From positions 7,155,001 through 7,219,000 of the forward strand of contig NC_092670.1 of the NCBI RefSeq assembly GCF_964355755.1: 64,000 bases of DNA, written 5' to 3'. The stretch comes from Antedon mediterranea (taxonomy: Eukaryota > Echinodermata > Crinoidea > Comatulida > Antedonidae). Under the pieces are notes generated by a model. The model worked only from the letters and a program-made list of their open reading frames with translations, was not told the origin of the DNA and did not search any database. Made by a program: the position numbers and the translations under genes. The stretch's first letter is position 1; every line of letters begins with the position of its first letter. Below are positions 13,101 through 27,135 of the stretch, in pieces.

Positions 13101-16100
13101 AGTATAAAGTTTATTTGTATATAATAATGTGTTTATATATCTAACAGTAGAGCCTATCCACAATCTCGCAAGTTTATTCTCAAAGGGCCCATATATTTAC
13201 CTACCGTATGTGTTAAACCAAGGGCTCATAAATTTACCTACAGTACTTGTGTTAAACCAAACTCTGGCAGACTGAGAGATTGGGATGTTCCATTCATCGC
13301 AAATCAATAGATTTGTATAATCGTATATTAAATCTATCAAAATAGTATTTTTTAAAGAAAATCGGCCTGTCTTCAACATTATGATGGTGTACTCTAGCTG
13401 TTCAACCGGTTTTCAGATATTAAAAACAATTATCGTAGGAGGAGATAGGAAAATGCGAAGCCTCCTCGCATTTTTGTGGCGGGTATTTTTCAAGACGGAC
13501 ATCCATTATACAGTGTATACCACGGTCGGAAAACACCCCTATTTGGGGCAAATCTTGGAACCTAAATTCGTTTTAACCGTCAATAACTTATTATCTAACT
13601 TAATTTAATTAGTAAACAGGGTTACATCAGGTGGTTAAAATCAGTACCGAAAGTACGAACCAACTTTATATACCATCGAGTAAAAATTCTAGAAGTAAGG
13701 CGCGATTTACCGAATTTTGCCCTTACGTAAATTTATATATAGATGACCCAATGTGGTTTCAGCTACCGTAATTAAATTATTTTTCCATATCCTCCTTGCT
13801 TCATTTGCGTTTAGATTTGAGGTGTCCCAGTTTTCAAATTTGTTTTTAATTTCTTTCCTGAAAGGTTCCCAGTCAGTATTTTTATCTATATTCCAAGTAA
13901 CTTTATTGTTTTTAATCACCTTTTGTTTCTTATTGTTTATTTCTAAATTACTATCACCAATTAGTTCTAACAAATAGTACATTGTGGTCACTTCCTAAGT
14001 GGTACATATACAATTCATCTATAAACAGTCCTTTAGTAATTTCATAAACGGTTTCTGATACTAGAATGTAGTCTAAAATGCTGCATGAGTTACCGTTTAC
14101 CCAGGTAAATTTACCACTACATTTTGTGCTACTGTTTAATATAATAAGATTACTGTCCTCACTTAAATTCAACAGGCCTTTACCATTATTGTTTAGTAAC
14201 ACATCTCCTTGTAAAATGTTATTGCCAATTTTACCATTGAAGTCTCCTAGTACAATTAATTTTGAATTTTGGTCTTGGTTTTGAATTGAAAGTATCTCTG
14301 ATAGTAGTTGCGAATAGAGCTCAGATGATAATTGTCTATTTGTACCTTCACAAGGAAAGTATACTACACATAAGGAATATATAGAATCGGTATTACTGGT
14401 TAAATGAACTTTAATCCAAAGTCTTTCTAGATCATCTGACTTTGAGTCAAATAGGTTATCATTAATTATTTTAATGCTTTGTTTAAGGAGGAAGCCAATT
14501 CCACCCTGGCTTTTCTTTAATGCATTTAAACGATTTTTACCAATCCAGATAAAGTTAGGAATTTTTATATCTTCATTGTCTTTTAAAAAAGTTTCTGTTA
14601 TAATTCCAAATATTTCAATATCCTTATTGGTGTGCAAAAGCCTAGCTACCTCATATTTTTTTACTTTTATAACCTCTATTATTATTATATATTATTTTAA
14701 AATTTGATTTATTGACCCTGGATTTCTTCTTACTTCTCCTTATTTTTTTGAATTTTTTAGTTTTGTATCTTAATTGATTATTACAGATGTCATTCGGAGT
14801 TGTGTAAGTTTCATTGACTATAATCATATTGTGGTTGGTTGGTATATCTACTTTATAATCTAGAGTGATATTATTTTCATCAGGAAGGATATTGAATCTG
14901 TTGTTAATATTAATTACACTATCATTTACTTTTTTGTCTACGTTAGTTTGACAAACAATACCAATTATTTTTGGCATTCTCTTCTTTTCAAAATATATTG
15001 AATGTTCAATCTTAGAAATTTAAAGTGGCAATCTTTGTTTAAGTAACTGTAACTTGTTTAATTTTTTTTATCAGATAATGAAAATCCTGTTATAGACAAT
15101 TGTCCAAATGATACTTTAACTACTGAATTACAAGCTGCTAAATTGTCTTGGAAAGAACCCACAGCAATGGACAACTCTGGGATATGGAATCTTACAGTTT
15201 ATATGGAATCTAATTTCTCAATAGGTGATAACACGGTAACATACATTGCAGAAGACCCATCTGGTAACACAGCTACCTGTTTATTTACTATCACTGTAGG
15301 AGGTATGTTTAAAATACTAACTAAGGTATTATTTGTACCTACCTATAAGTGAAACATTAATATACAGTATTTAACCATTAACAATCATTAAGAAACGACC
15401 ATAGGCTATATCTTGAAAAATATATCTAGTAAAACTATACGTAATCAATCAAGTAGACCCAAACATAACAATGTAGTAAGTAAGGTGAAATTTTAGAAGT
15501 TAAGAATGTCATGACAATTATTTTATTTTAGTCTGTATTTTTTTTCTTTGGATTAATAAATGAAATGAAATATGAGACCTATTACAAATGTAATTTATGT
15601 TTGTTTGATTGTTGTAAAAACTGATTACAACTTAAATCTTTAAAATATTCCAAGAACTACTCAACTGCCAATGATACAACCTTGTTTTGATGTTAATTGA
15701 GTGAGTCATATGGCCGAGGGGTTAAGGCAGGGGCGCCGTTTACCGTACCTAAAGAGCCAACAACAACATTGGCAAGGGTTCGAGGCCGACTCGCTCCTAG
15801 TTCTGGTGGTGGAACAAGTCTTCTCGGATAAGGACTATAAACCGTAGGCCCAGTGTACACAGTTATAACCTGTGTGTACTTTAAAGAAACCCAGTTCATT
15901 ATTCGAAAAAGAGTAGGGGGTTACCCCGGTGAACTGGTTCACACAATAGCCCCTGTATCAGGGGGATTACCACCTATCTGATAGGACAGTGATTAATTCA
16001 CTATTGGTAATCCTTGGCCACATTGCCTAAAGACATGAAATAAAATAAATAAATAAATAAATAAACCCTGAATCTAGTTGAAAATTGTAATTGTGATGCT

Positions 16101-19100
16101 GTATAGTTATTTTGTATTCTCTCTTGTAAGATTGATATGATTTATGCTACGGTAGACCTAAGGCCTAGCGTAACATCAAAGCGAGTGAGGACTTTAAAAC
16201 TGCTATTTATCTAAATTGACCTGGCATTTTAGTAAATTACTTTAGTAAATTACTTTCAATAAATCTATAATTATATTATTATCATGAATCATTCCTAATT
16301 AAAATGCAAAATGTGCAAAATAGATCAAAAACTATACTCGTTTTGTAGTTACGAATGACTGGTGATATTCATCAACACGAATACGCTTTACAAATATGAA
16401 ATGGGGATCAGCTCAAAAGTTTCACAAATGTATGACGTATCCGTTTTTGTTATCGTATTCGTAAGGTTGCGAAACCTCCCTAATAACATTACCAAACGTA
16501 TATATAAACTTTCTATACCATTAAGTAAACATTTTAGAAGTTAATAACTGATTTACCGAAATGTGTCTTTTATATATTGATACGTTTCTATTTGAAGGTA
16601 GCTGTTTAGGCAAATGTGGTAGGTTGGACAAAAACTGTTATTGCGATAACGTCTGTGAAGAACTTAACGACTGTTGTCCGGACTATTTATTGCTGTGTCA
16701 AAGTAAGTTTTTATTATTTATATATCCTTATATAATGTAATATGTAAATTCTTTTATTAAATTTCAAACCGCCTGGCGATATAGTGAAAATTAATTAATT
16801 ATTCAATTTGAAACGATAAGTAAACTACTGTTTCTATATATAAATTTACGTAAGGGCAAAATTCGGTAAATCGCGCCTTACTTCTAGAATTTTTACTCGA
16901 TGGTATATAAAGTTGGTTCGTACTTTCGGTACTGATTTTAACCACCTGATGAAACCCTATTTACTGATTAAATTAAGTTAGATAATTAGTTATTGACGAT
17001 TAAAACGAATTTAGGTTCAACGATTTGCCCCAAATAGGGGTGTTTTCCGATCGTGGTATACACTGTCTAATGGATGTCCATCTTGAAAAATACCCGCCAC
17101 ATAAATGCGAGGAGGCTTCGCATTTTCCTATCTCCTCCTACGATAATTGTTTTTAATAGCTGAAAACCGGTTGAACAGCTAGAGTACAGCATCATAATGT
17201 TGAAGACAAGCCGATTTTACTAAAAAAAATACTATTTTGATAGATTTAATATACGATTATACAAATGTATTGATTGCGATGAATGGAACATCCCAATCTC
17301 TCAGTCTGGCAGAGTTTGGTTTAACACAAGTAGGTAAATTTATGAGCCCTTGGTTTAACACATACGGTAGGTAAATATATGGGCCCTTTGAGAATAAACT
17401 TGCAATACTTTGACAATACTGTAAATACCTATTAACTATTTTTGGTCCTCATTTGAATCGAGCATTTCTTACTGTGAATGTTCGTACTGTTAATGTAATA
17501 TAAAAATATATACAAATAAACTTTATTACTAAGATTGTGGATAGGCTTCACTGTTAAATATACAAATAAACTGTATACTGACAGTTCCTTCTCAACGTAT
17601 GTATTAATTAATAATTACCAATAATATAAACGTCGTAGTGGTGTATCGTGACATGTACTTTTACTAATTAAATTGAGTTAGATAATTAGTTATTGACGAT
17701 TAACACGAATTTAGGTTCAACGATTTGCCCCAAATAGGGGTGTTTTCCGATTGTGGTATACACTGTCTAATGGATGTCCATCTTGAAAAATACCCGCCAC
17801 AAAAATGGGAGGAGGCTTCGCATTTTCCTATCTCCTCCTACGATAATTGTTTTTAATAGCTGAAAACCGGTTGAACAGCTAGAGTACAGAATCATAATGT
17901 TGAAGACAGGCCGATTTTCTTTAAAAAAATACTATTTTGATAGATTTAATATACGATTATACAAATGTATTGATTGCGATGAATGGAACATCCCAATCTC
18001 TAAGTCTGGTAGAGTTTGGTTTAACACAAGTAGGTAAATTTATGAGCCCTTGGTTTAACACATACGGTAGGTAAATATATGGGCCCTTTGAGAATAAACT
18101 TGAACAATACTGTAAATACTATTTTTGGTCCTCATTTGAATCGAACATTTCTTACTGTGAATGTTCGTACTGTTAGATGTAATATAAAAAATATTTACAA
18201 ATAAACTTATTAATGAGATTGTGGATAGGCTCTACTGTTAGATATATAAACACATTATTATATACAAATAAACTTTATACTGACAGTTCCTTCTCAACGT
18301 TTGTATTAATTCATAATTACCAAAAATATAAACGTCGTAGTGGTGTATCGTGACTTTAATATTTCAATCAATGTGACAGTTTTACCAAAGTATTAAATCG
18401 CAAATGTTTTACCTTTTGGAAGCGACTCTATAGTTCACTATGTCGGTCGGTCGGTCGGTCTATCGGTCTGTCGGTCTGTCGGTCTGTCGGTCCGGTATCA
18501 CTATGCGTTTTATCGCTTTCTGACCTTATCTTGATATCAGTTTAATGATGTTATCAACATAACTTCTCCAAATTATCCTGACAACTACGATAACAATGAA
18601 AACTGCGAATGGATCGTAGAAAGCCCTCAAAATACTGGAATTCTACTCACGTTTTATGATATAGAGCTAGAGAGCTGTTGCGACTTTTTGATTATAACCT
18701 ATGTTGACGTCAATGGCGAGACATTACTTATAGAGTGGAATAGTAACAACTCTCTTCTGGTTACAACACACTTGAATATAACTTTTCAAACTGACTTGTC
18801 AGTTGTTAACAGAGGGTTTGCTCATAGCTGGGAGCTGTGAAGGAGCAGGTTCATATTTTTATCCATGGATTTACGGAATAGGTCAGTTTTGAGTACCATT
18901 TTCTATGGTCACTATAGTGTCAAAAAATCAACGCTACTAGTGGATTTGGTAGCTGTAAATGTGATAGTTGGGTACGCTGAATTAATATTGAGAAGAAAAC
19001 ATTCCAAATTATCTTCTTCACCATGGGTTCAGATTATGAAGATGTCGTCAATGCATCTATGATTGAAATTTGATTGAAATATATATTTATACTGGGTAAC

Positions 19101-22100
19101 CTCTTCAGTCAAAGACTGGTCTCCCAGAGGGCCCAGTTGGTGATCAGTGGCTGTGATGTACTAATACACCGGGGTAACCCCCTACTCGTCTCGAAAGATG
19201 TACTAGGTTCTTTAAAGTGCACACGAGCAAGTTGTGTACACTGGACCTACGGTTTATAGTCCTTATCCGAGAAGACTCGTTCTACCACCAGAACCATGGA
19301 GTGAGTGAGCCTCGAACCCCTGCCGATGTTATGGCTCGTGATTACGGTTCCACTGTCTTAACCGCTCGGCCACTCACCTAAACCAAACAAGTGGTTTATT
19401 AGGTTGGAGGGTCAGAAAATTGGCCTCAAATTGTCCCATAAATAAATTTGCAAAAGATGGCGCCATTTTTGTGCCCATCGCTGTGCCATGAATTTGAAGG
19501 TAATGGTCATATATATACTATATTATACAAATAATGTATATCCCACAGATCAAGAAGCTCCAGATATTATCAATTGTCCAATGGATTTGAGAGTTAACAC
19601 GTCTGCTGTTGAGGCATTTGCAATCAATGTCACATGGGTTGAACCTACAGCTACTGATAACTCTGGAGAGACTCCGGTACCAGTAGCAGACTACACTTCT
19701 GGTGATAATATGTTTGAAATTGGGAACACAACAATCCAGTACAATGTCACGGATTCAGCTGGTAACTTTAATGATAGCTGCAGTTTTGTTCTGTATGTTG
19801 AAGGTAAGAGTGTACCTTATATGACAAAATTAGATTTTATTTTTTTATTTATTCAGGTATAAACACATTTACATTATAATATGCAGCAACAGCTAAATCG
19901 GTTGGATTAAAATAACAAAAAACAAAGCATAAAACAGAGCAAATTATAAGATTCGTGCTAAGTACGGGATTGTTGATTTCCTATACCTTTCAGTACGGCA
20001 TCTGCATCAATCCAATTGTGCAAGTATTGTTCCTTAATCTGAAATTCATATTAGACTTATATTGAGGTAACATATTATCCCAAAATTGTACAGACTTTAA
20101 AAGGCTCTCTCCAAACTTGTGAAGAAGATTTTGTTGTCATTGTTGTGACAATAGAATATTGAAATATTCATTCACAAACCATGAGTACATTAGTTTGTTA
20201 GTAATAATTTCATATTTAGTCTTAACTAACTTTTTATTATCATCAATCGAAAATATCTATATCCTTAATAATTCGTTTCCACTGAATTGGTATTGCCTTG
20301 ATACACAAATAGGTCTACTCATTTTAACCAGTTTTACATTTCAATAGTATTTCGTTCGATGTTAAAAATGTGTTCTCATTAACAATGCCATTAATACGAA
20401 TAATGCCACTGGCAATCCAATGGTTGTAGAAAAACGTTTTTTTAGTTTAACGAAGTGCTTTCCCAAAAGGTGCTCATTCATTATTATAAGTTTCAAGTTA
20501 TTTTTAGAGAATATATAATCTATGTAAGAGTTTATCATACTTTTTTTGTAAAACAGTGGAATATCATCGGAATAAACATAAATAATTCTAGAACATTAAA
20601 TATTAAGTAAAATATTAACATCACATATTTTTTTTAAATAATAATACATTGAAATGGTTTTCCATTGAGCACCATCATTGTTCCTAATTCTTTTTAACCA
20701 GCCATGTAGTGGATGGCTAGCCTTGTTACAATTTGAGCTACAGTAATGTTGTTAAGTCAAATGCAATTTATTTTGGTAATAGATAAGATTCAGATTTAGA
20801 TTCAGAAAATCTGGATATTATAGAGTGTCCAATTGGTATGATTGTTAACACAACAACTGAAGAAAAGGTACAGTTATATGGTTATGTCAAATTTAATTTC
20901 ATCATACCTTTTATTTATTTTGTGAACAGATAATGAAAGTCCAACGATTGACTGCCCAGCAAATGTCACTTCTAACAATTACATCGGAGAAGGGTATGGA
21001 CTAGTAAATGTCAGCACAGATATAGGAAGTCCAAATGCCACTGTCACCTGGGATCCTCCTGTGACAAGTGACAATAGTGGTGGACTTGTTACTATAATGT
21101 CGTCATCTTTTGATTCTGGTGACATGATACCATATGGTACTCACACAATCACTTTTACAGCAACTGATCCTTATGGCAATAGTGACACCTGTGTCTTTGG
21201 CCTCAAGGTTGAAGGTAAATTATATATCTTTTAAATTTGAGCAATTAGAAATTCAGGACGAATTTTATTTCATTGTTATACTATTACATATCGTAAATGT
21301 AATTGTGAATTGTGAATAAATGTCTAACTGTTACCAATATCTACTTTTTTTTTAAACCAGGGTAGCCCAATCAGTCAAAACGACTCTTTTGCCTTTGGTT
21401 GTTATGTACAAACTAAGAGTACTAAACAGAAAGTGGTCTATATTTATTTACATTATGAAACTTACGTGTGCCGCTCTGTACAACATAAACATTCTTATTT
21501 ATTTTGATGTTCAATATAATAAAAGATGACAAGATTATATATATTTTTTTGTAATATTTGTTACCTTGATTTTCAGTGTTGCTCTTTTTATATGGTGACA
21601 TAATATACACCTATTTTTGTATCTGTTAAATTAATTGTTTCTCTGCAAAATTGTTTATTTATATGGAATATATAATATTACTATAAATGAATTTCAGCAT
21701 TAATTGTACTAAATACGTCAGTACTACACTAAGTTTTTTTTTTTTACATATAATAATATTTTTTCATGTATTCAACTCCCAACATGATAAATATGTTTAA
21801 TAAGATTTTCAATATTTATTAATTCTTGTATTTCATTTCCATTTTATTACTAAATAGACAATGAGGATCCTGTCTTGGTTTGTCCACCTAATATTACAAC
21901 TACTACAGCAGATGGTTCAAATCAAGCACTCAATGTCAGCTGGACTGATCCAATAGTAATTGACAATTCTGGTGAAGATATAAAACCAACGTCCAAGTAC
22001 TATCCTGGAAATAATGAATTCGATATTGGTAGAACTGATGTTATATATGATTCATTTGATAGTTCACGCAATTCAGCAACTTGTACCTTTACTGTAACTG

Positions 22101-25100
22101 TTATTGGTAAGTTTGACATGTATACTCCTAATGTAACTCGATTATCTGAATATGATTGTATATTATTACTAACTACTACTTGGTATTATTATATTATCAC
22201 TAAAATCATTATAAATTATATTTATTTTCTTCATCTTTTAGATCCCGAAGCTCCAGATATTATAGGTTGTACAATTGGTATGATTTTTAACACAACAACT
22301 GGTGAGGCATTTGCAATCAATGTCACATGGATGGAACCAACAGCTATTGATAACTCTGGAGAGACTCCTGTCCCAGTAGCAGACTACAGTTCTGATGATA
22401 ATATGTTTCCAATTGGTGACACAACAGTCCAGTACAATGTCTCAGATTCAGCTGGTAACTTTAATGATAGCTGCAATTTTGTAATCATTGTTGAGGGTAA
22501 GTGGCTGTACTTTCTAGAAGAAAATGTACAGTTATGTGGTTATGTTAAATTTAATTTCATCATACCTTTTATTTATTTTGTGAATAGATAATGAAAGTCC
22601 AATGATTGACTGCCCAACAAATGTCACTTCAAACAATTACATCGGAGTAGGGTATGAACTAGTAAATGTTAGCACAGATATAGGAAGTCCAAATGCCACT
22701 GTCACGTGGGATCCTCCTGAGACAAGTGACAATAGTGGTAGACTTGTGACTGTAATGTCTTCATCTTTCGAGTCTGGTGACATGATACCATATGGTACTC
22801 ACACAATCACTTTTACAGCAACTGATTCTTATGGAAATATTGACACCTGTGACTTTGGCCTCAATGTTGAAGGTAAATTAATAGAATCCTAACTTGAAAG
22901 TTGAATAATTTAGAAAACACAGGAATTAATTTGAAATACAACTTAAATGAACAACAGCCAATCAGTGATGATGCCTTGGCCTTACAATCATCATTAACGG
23001 ATGAACTCACAATCGTGCTCGTTAATAATTCTTCAGCAGTTTCAAAGAAAACTATAATTGTAATACGTATCATTAATTATTTTGTTTGTTTACACTTTTC
23101 ATATAGTAATTATGATAATAATGTAATGACTTGTTTAATTTTTCTTTATATAGTAATTTGAGAAAACGTATGCCAACATTGTTTTTCGCAACCAGGAATC
23201 AACTATATTATGTGGAAAGAAGGACATTTTTATTCCATTCTATAATTAAAAATATTATGTAATATGATTTTAGCATTAGTAATTATTGTTTATTTATATT
23301 TTATTATTAAATAGATAATGAGGATCCAGTTTTGGTTTGTCCACCTAATATTACAACTATTACAGCAGATAGTTCAGATCAAGCAGTCAATGTTACCTGG
23401 ACTGACCCAATAGTAAATGACAATTCTGGTGAAGATATAACACCAACGTCCAAGTACAATCCTGGAAATAATGAATTTTATATTGGCATCATTGATGTTA
23501 TGTATGATGCAGTTGATAGTTCAGGCAATGCAGCAACATGTACCTTTACAATTTCAGTTACTGGTAAGTATACATTGTCTCTTCTTGCTCCCTTCTCCTT
23601 CCTGCTGAAGTATCAACACTTAATAATATGTTAATTATTGTATAATGCATTTTAACCATAATCTTCTTCAATCATTGGGTATCATTTTTACTATAGATAT
23701 AATTAATCATAATTATTATCTTCATGGTTTAGATTCAGAAAATCTGGATATTATAGAGTGTCCAATTGGTATGATTGTTAACACAACAACTGAAGAAAAG
23801 GTACAGTTATATGGTTATGTCAAATTTAATTTCATCATACCTTTTATTTATTTTGTGAACAGATAATGAAAGTCCAACGATTGACTGTCCAGCAAATGTC
23901 ACTTCTAACAATTACATCGGAGAAGGGTATGGACTAGTAAATGTCAGCACAGATATAGGAAGTCCAAATGCCACTGTCACCTGGGATCCTCTAGTGACAA
24001 GTGACAATAGTGGTGGACTTGTTACTGTAATGTCGTCATCTTTCGAGTCTGGTGACATGATACCATATGGAACTCACACTATCATATTTACAGCAAGTGA
24101 TTCTTTTGGCAATATTGACACATGCGACTTTGGTCTCCAAGTAGAAGGTAAATATAAACCTCATTATTTAGTTTGAACTACTTTTCTTGAACATCAGGAT
24201 TTGTATTATGGTAAATGTAATACAAAAGGTTTAATTTTGCATTTACAAATACATTATATTTTTTTTTGCAAATTACTTGCCTTTATAATGATATATAACT
24301 GTTACTATTCTGTATGTACAGCTGGCGCTGGAGTGGTTCTGTCCTACTCTAATAAAAGTGTAATGTTCTTAAATTATAATAATTACTAAGTATGATAAGC
24401 TTTAATTTGTGTGTGTTTTACTTAATTATTAAATAGATAATGAGAATCCTGTCTTGGTCTGTCCACCTGATGTTACAAGTAATACAGCAGATGGTTCAAA
24501 TCATGCGTTATATGTCAACTGGACTTATCCAATAGTAATTGACAATTCTGGTGAAGATATAACACCAACGTCCAAGTACAATCCTGGAAATAATGAATTT
24601 GATATTGGCAGCACTTATGTTATATATGATTCAGTTGATAGTTCAGGCAATGCAGCAACATGTACCTTTATTGTTACTGTTACTGGTAATTATAACTAGT
24701 CTCTCCTCTTCCCTGCCACTGAGAAGTGTCAAATTTAACTCAATAATATTTAAATTATGGTATAAATACATGTTTTACCCCGATCTTCTTCACTGGGTAT
24801 TATTATTATCATTGTTAGGCATAACATAAATTATACATTTAAATTAATATCATCATGTTTTAGATCCAGAAGCTCCAGGTATTATAGATTGTCCAATTGG
24901 TGGGATTGTTAATACAACAACTGGTGCGGCATTTGCCATCAATGTCACATGGGTGGAACCGACAGCTACTGATAACTCTGGAGAGACTCCTGTACCAGTA
25001 GCAGACTACACTTCTAGTGATAACATGTTTGCAATTGGCAAAACAACAGTCCAGTACAATGTCTCAGATTCAGCTGGTAACCTTAATGCTAGCTGCAGTT

Positions 25101-27067
25101 TTGTTATCACTGTTCAAGGTAAGAATGCACCTTATAATAATACTGCCCATATGGAACTATAGTAATAATTTAAAACATATGACTCGATAACTCATATAAT
25201 ATATAATGAACAATAGCATGCAGAAACTGATTTCTTTGTAAAATATTTTCTGATATTTATTTCAAAAACTATTACGTTGCTTATTTCTATTATTAACATA
25301 ATTAGTTATAAAATGTATGAACAGTTGTAGTTCTATTTACGATTATAAATTCTTGTTTTTGCTGTTGTATTTTGAAATATATAATGAGGATCTATTCTTT
25401 ATCTCTTTATATTAGGTCAGTACCTAATCCTAATTCACCATCACCATCATGTTTCATTGCCTGTCATATCCGAAAGTGTATTATTCTTCTACAAAGCATT
25501 GGCCTAAGACCGTCTAGACCAAAAGTGTATGGCTTTCGCTCTCTGCGGGTACAATCAATTATTCCAGGCTACGATTGTGTACTGCATAGTTTACGGGAGG
25601 TCTTTTGATATCCATATTTGATGCTTTCTAATAATATAGGAACTCGGTTTAGGAGAGCACGCGTCATCAAAACTACATTATGTTAGGCATTATAGATCTG
25701 CTCTAGTCATTATAGTTTAATCTGTATAATTTTAATGTTGTTTTAATCAAATAAATACATACATAAATACATTGACAGATCAATCAAGAAACTGCATAAA
25801 GGTGTGGTTTGAAATTAATCATTCTTTGTGTATGACATTTTTTTATTTTACATTATTCTCTTTTCACCTGTATTTGTTTGTTGACGAATCCAGACTACCT
25901 TTTGCATTTTGAATGTTCTATCATGTTGATATTAATTTATTTAATTAATTCTACCTCAATTTCCAGTTTCACGTCATACTGCGCGCGGTACATTCAGATA
26001 TTATATCATGGCTCTGGGACGATAGAGCATAAAGCATAGCACTAGAATACTTTTACGTTATAAGTTATACATATGAATATGAACAGTTACCACATGGTTT
26101 GTTTTCATTAGATGTGCAAGATCCAGAATTCAAATTTTGTCCTGATAGCATTTTCACAGAAACTGGTCATAGGTCATCTACTGCACGTGTAAGTTGGAAA
26201 ACTCCAGAAATTGAAGATAACTCGGGTCAAGTGTCACTAGTTGCTTCAATGAGTCCTGGTAGTTCGTTTAATATTGGAACCACGTCTGTTGTATATACTG
26301 CTAGTGATAACAGCAATAACATGAACAAATGTGAATTTAATGTTACGGTGGAAGGTAACTTGGAATAATCAGTTTTTATTTATTTTTTTATTTGGTGTAT
26401 AATTAATAAAAGATTATAAGTAACTGTACTTAATAAATATTTATAATTACCTAATATTTAATCTGTCCAGCCTAAAATAAGATCTAGAATGCAAATAACT
26501 TTAGCAGATTAGTTTTGAATTGCAACAGTCATACAAGGACAACCTAACAACATCGCGCCAACTACTTTACCAACAATCTTTCCCTAAATAGACTGGAAAC
26601 AAATAATATAATGGAAGGCGTCGGTAGACGTAATATGTTAAGATACAATCAGTCCAATGGCTTTTAAATGTCTCAATCCCGTAGTAAATGTTGCAAATGT
26701 CTTTATAATATTCTTTTTCAGCCTCAGATGAAGATTTTTTTATAAATTTTTGTAGATAAAGAATCACCGGTTTTAGAGTGTCCTGATGACATCATTGCTA
26801 TAGCACCTACCCCATCTGGAATTGCCATTGCTTGGCCAGACCCTAGGTATATTGATAATTCAGGAAAATCTGTTATATTAAGTTCAAAAAGTAATTCTGG
26901 AGATATATTTACTTTTGGGACGCATACCGTAATTTATACTGGATTTGACCAATCGGAAAACAGTGGTACATGTCAATTTGAAATAAAAATAGGAGGCAAG
27001 TATTTTTGTTAATGATTTATTTGATCATGAATGTGGAATGTATCAAACAATTGATTTTTGCAGAAAA

Positions 27068-27135
<68 letters not shown>

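Larger units (their letters stand above)
9707..14990 (-). mobile_element. APE-type LINE (non-LTR retrotransposon), degenerate, split by Helitron B
   Basis: A nearly full-length ORF2 is on the - strand: endonuclease at 14977-13744, Helitron insertion at 13743-12434, RT at 12433-10900, C-terminal region with Cys/His finger to 9910, and a 3' tail of short GTTCA repeats at about 9707-9726. Frameshifts occur near 14640, 13960, 11535, 10900 and 10300. The RT carries [18 protein letters not shown] and FWADD. It belongs to the jockey/CR1-like assemblage; the clade is not resolved. Its insertion point coincides with the right end of the duplicated block (9706). Confidence 0.85.
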
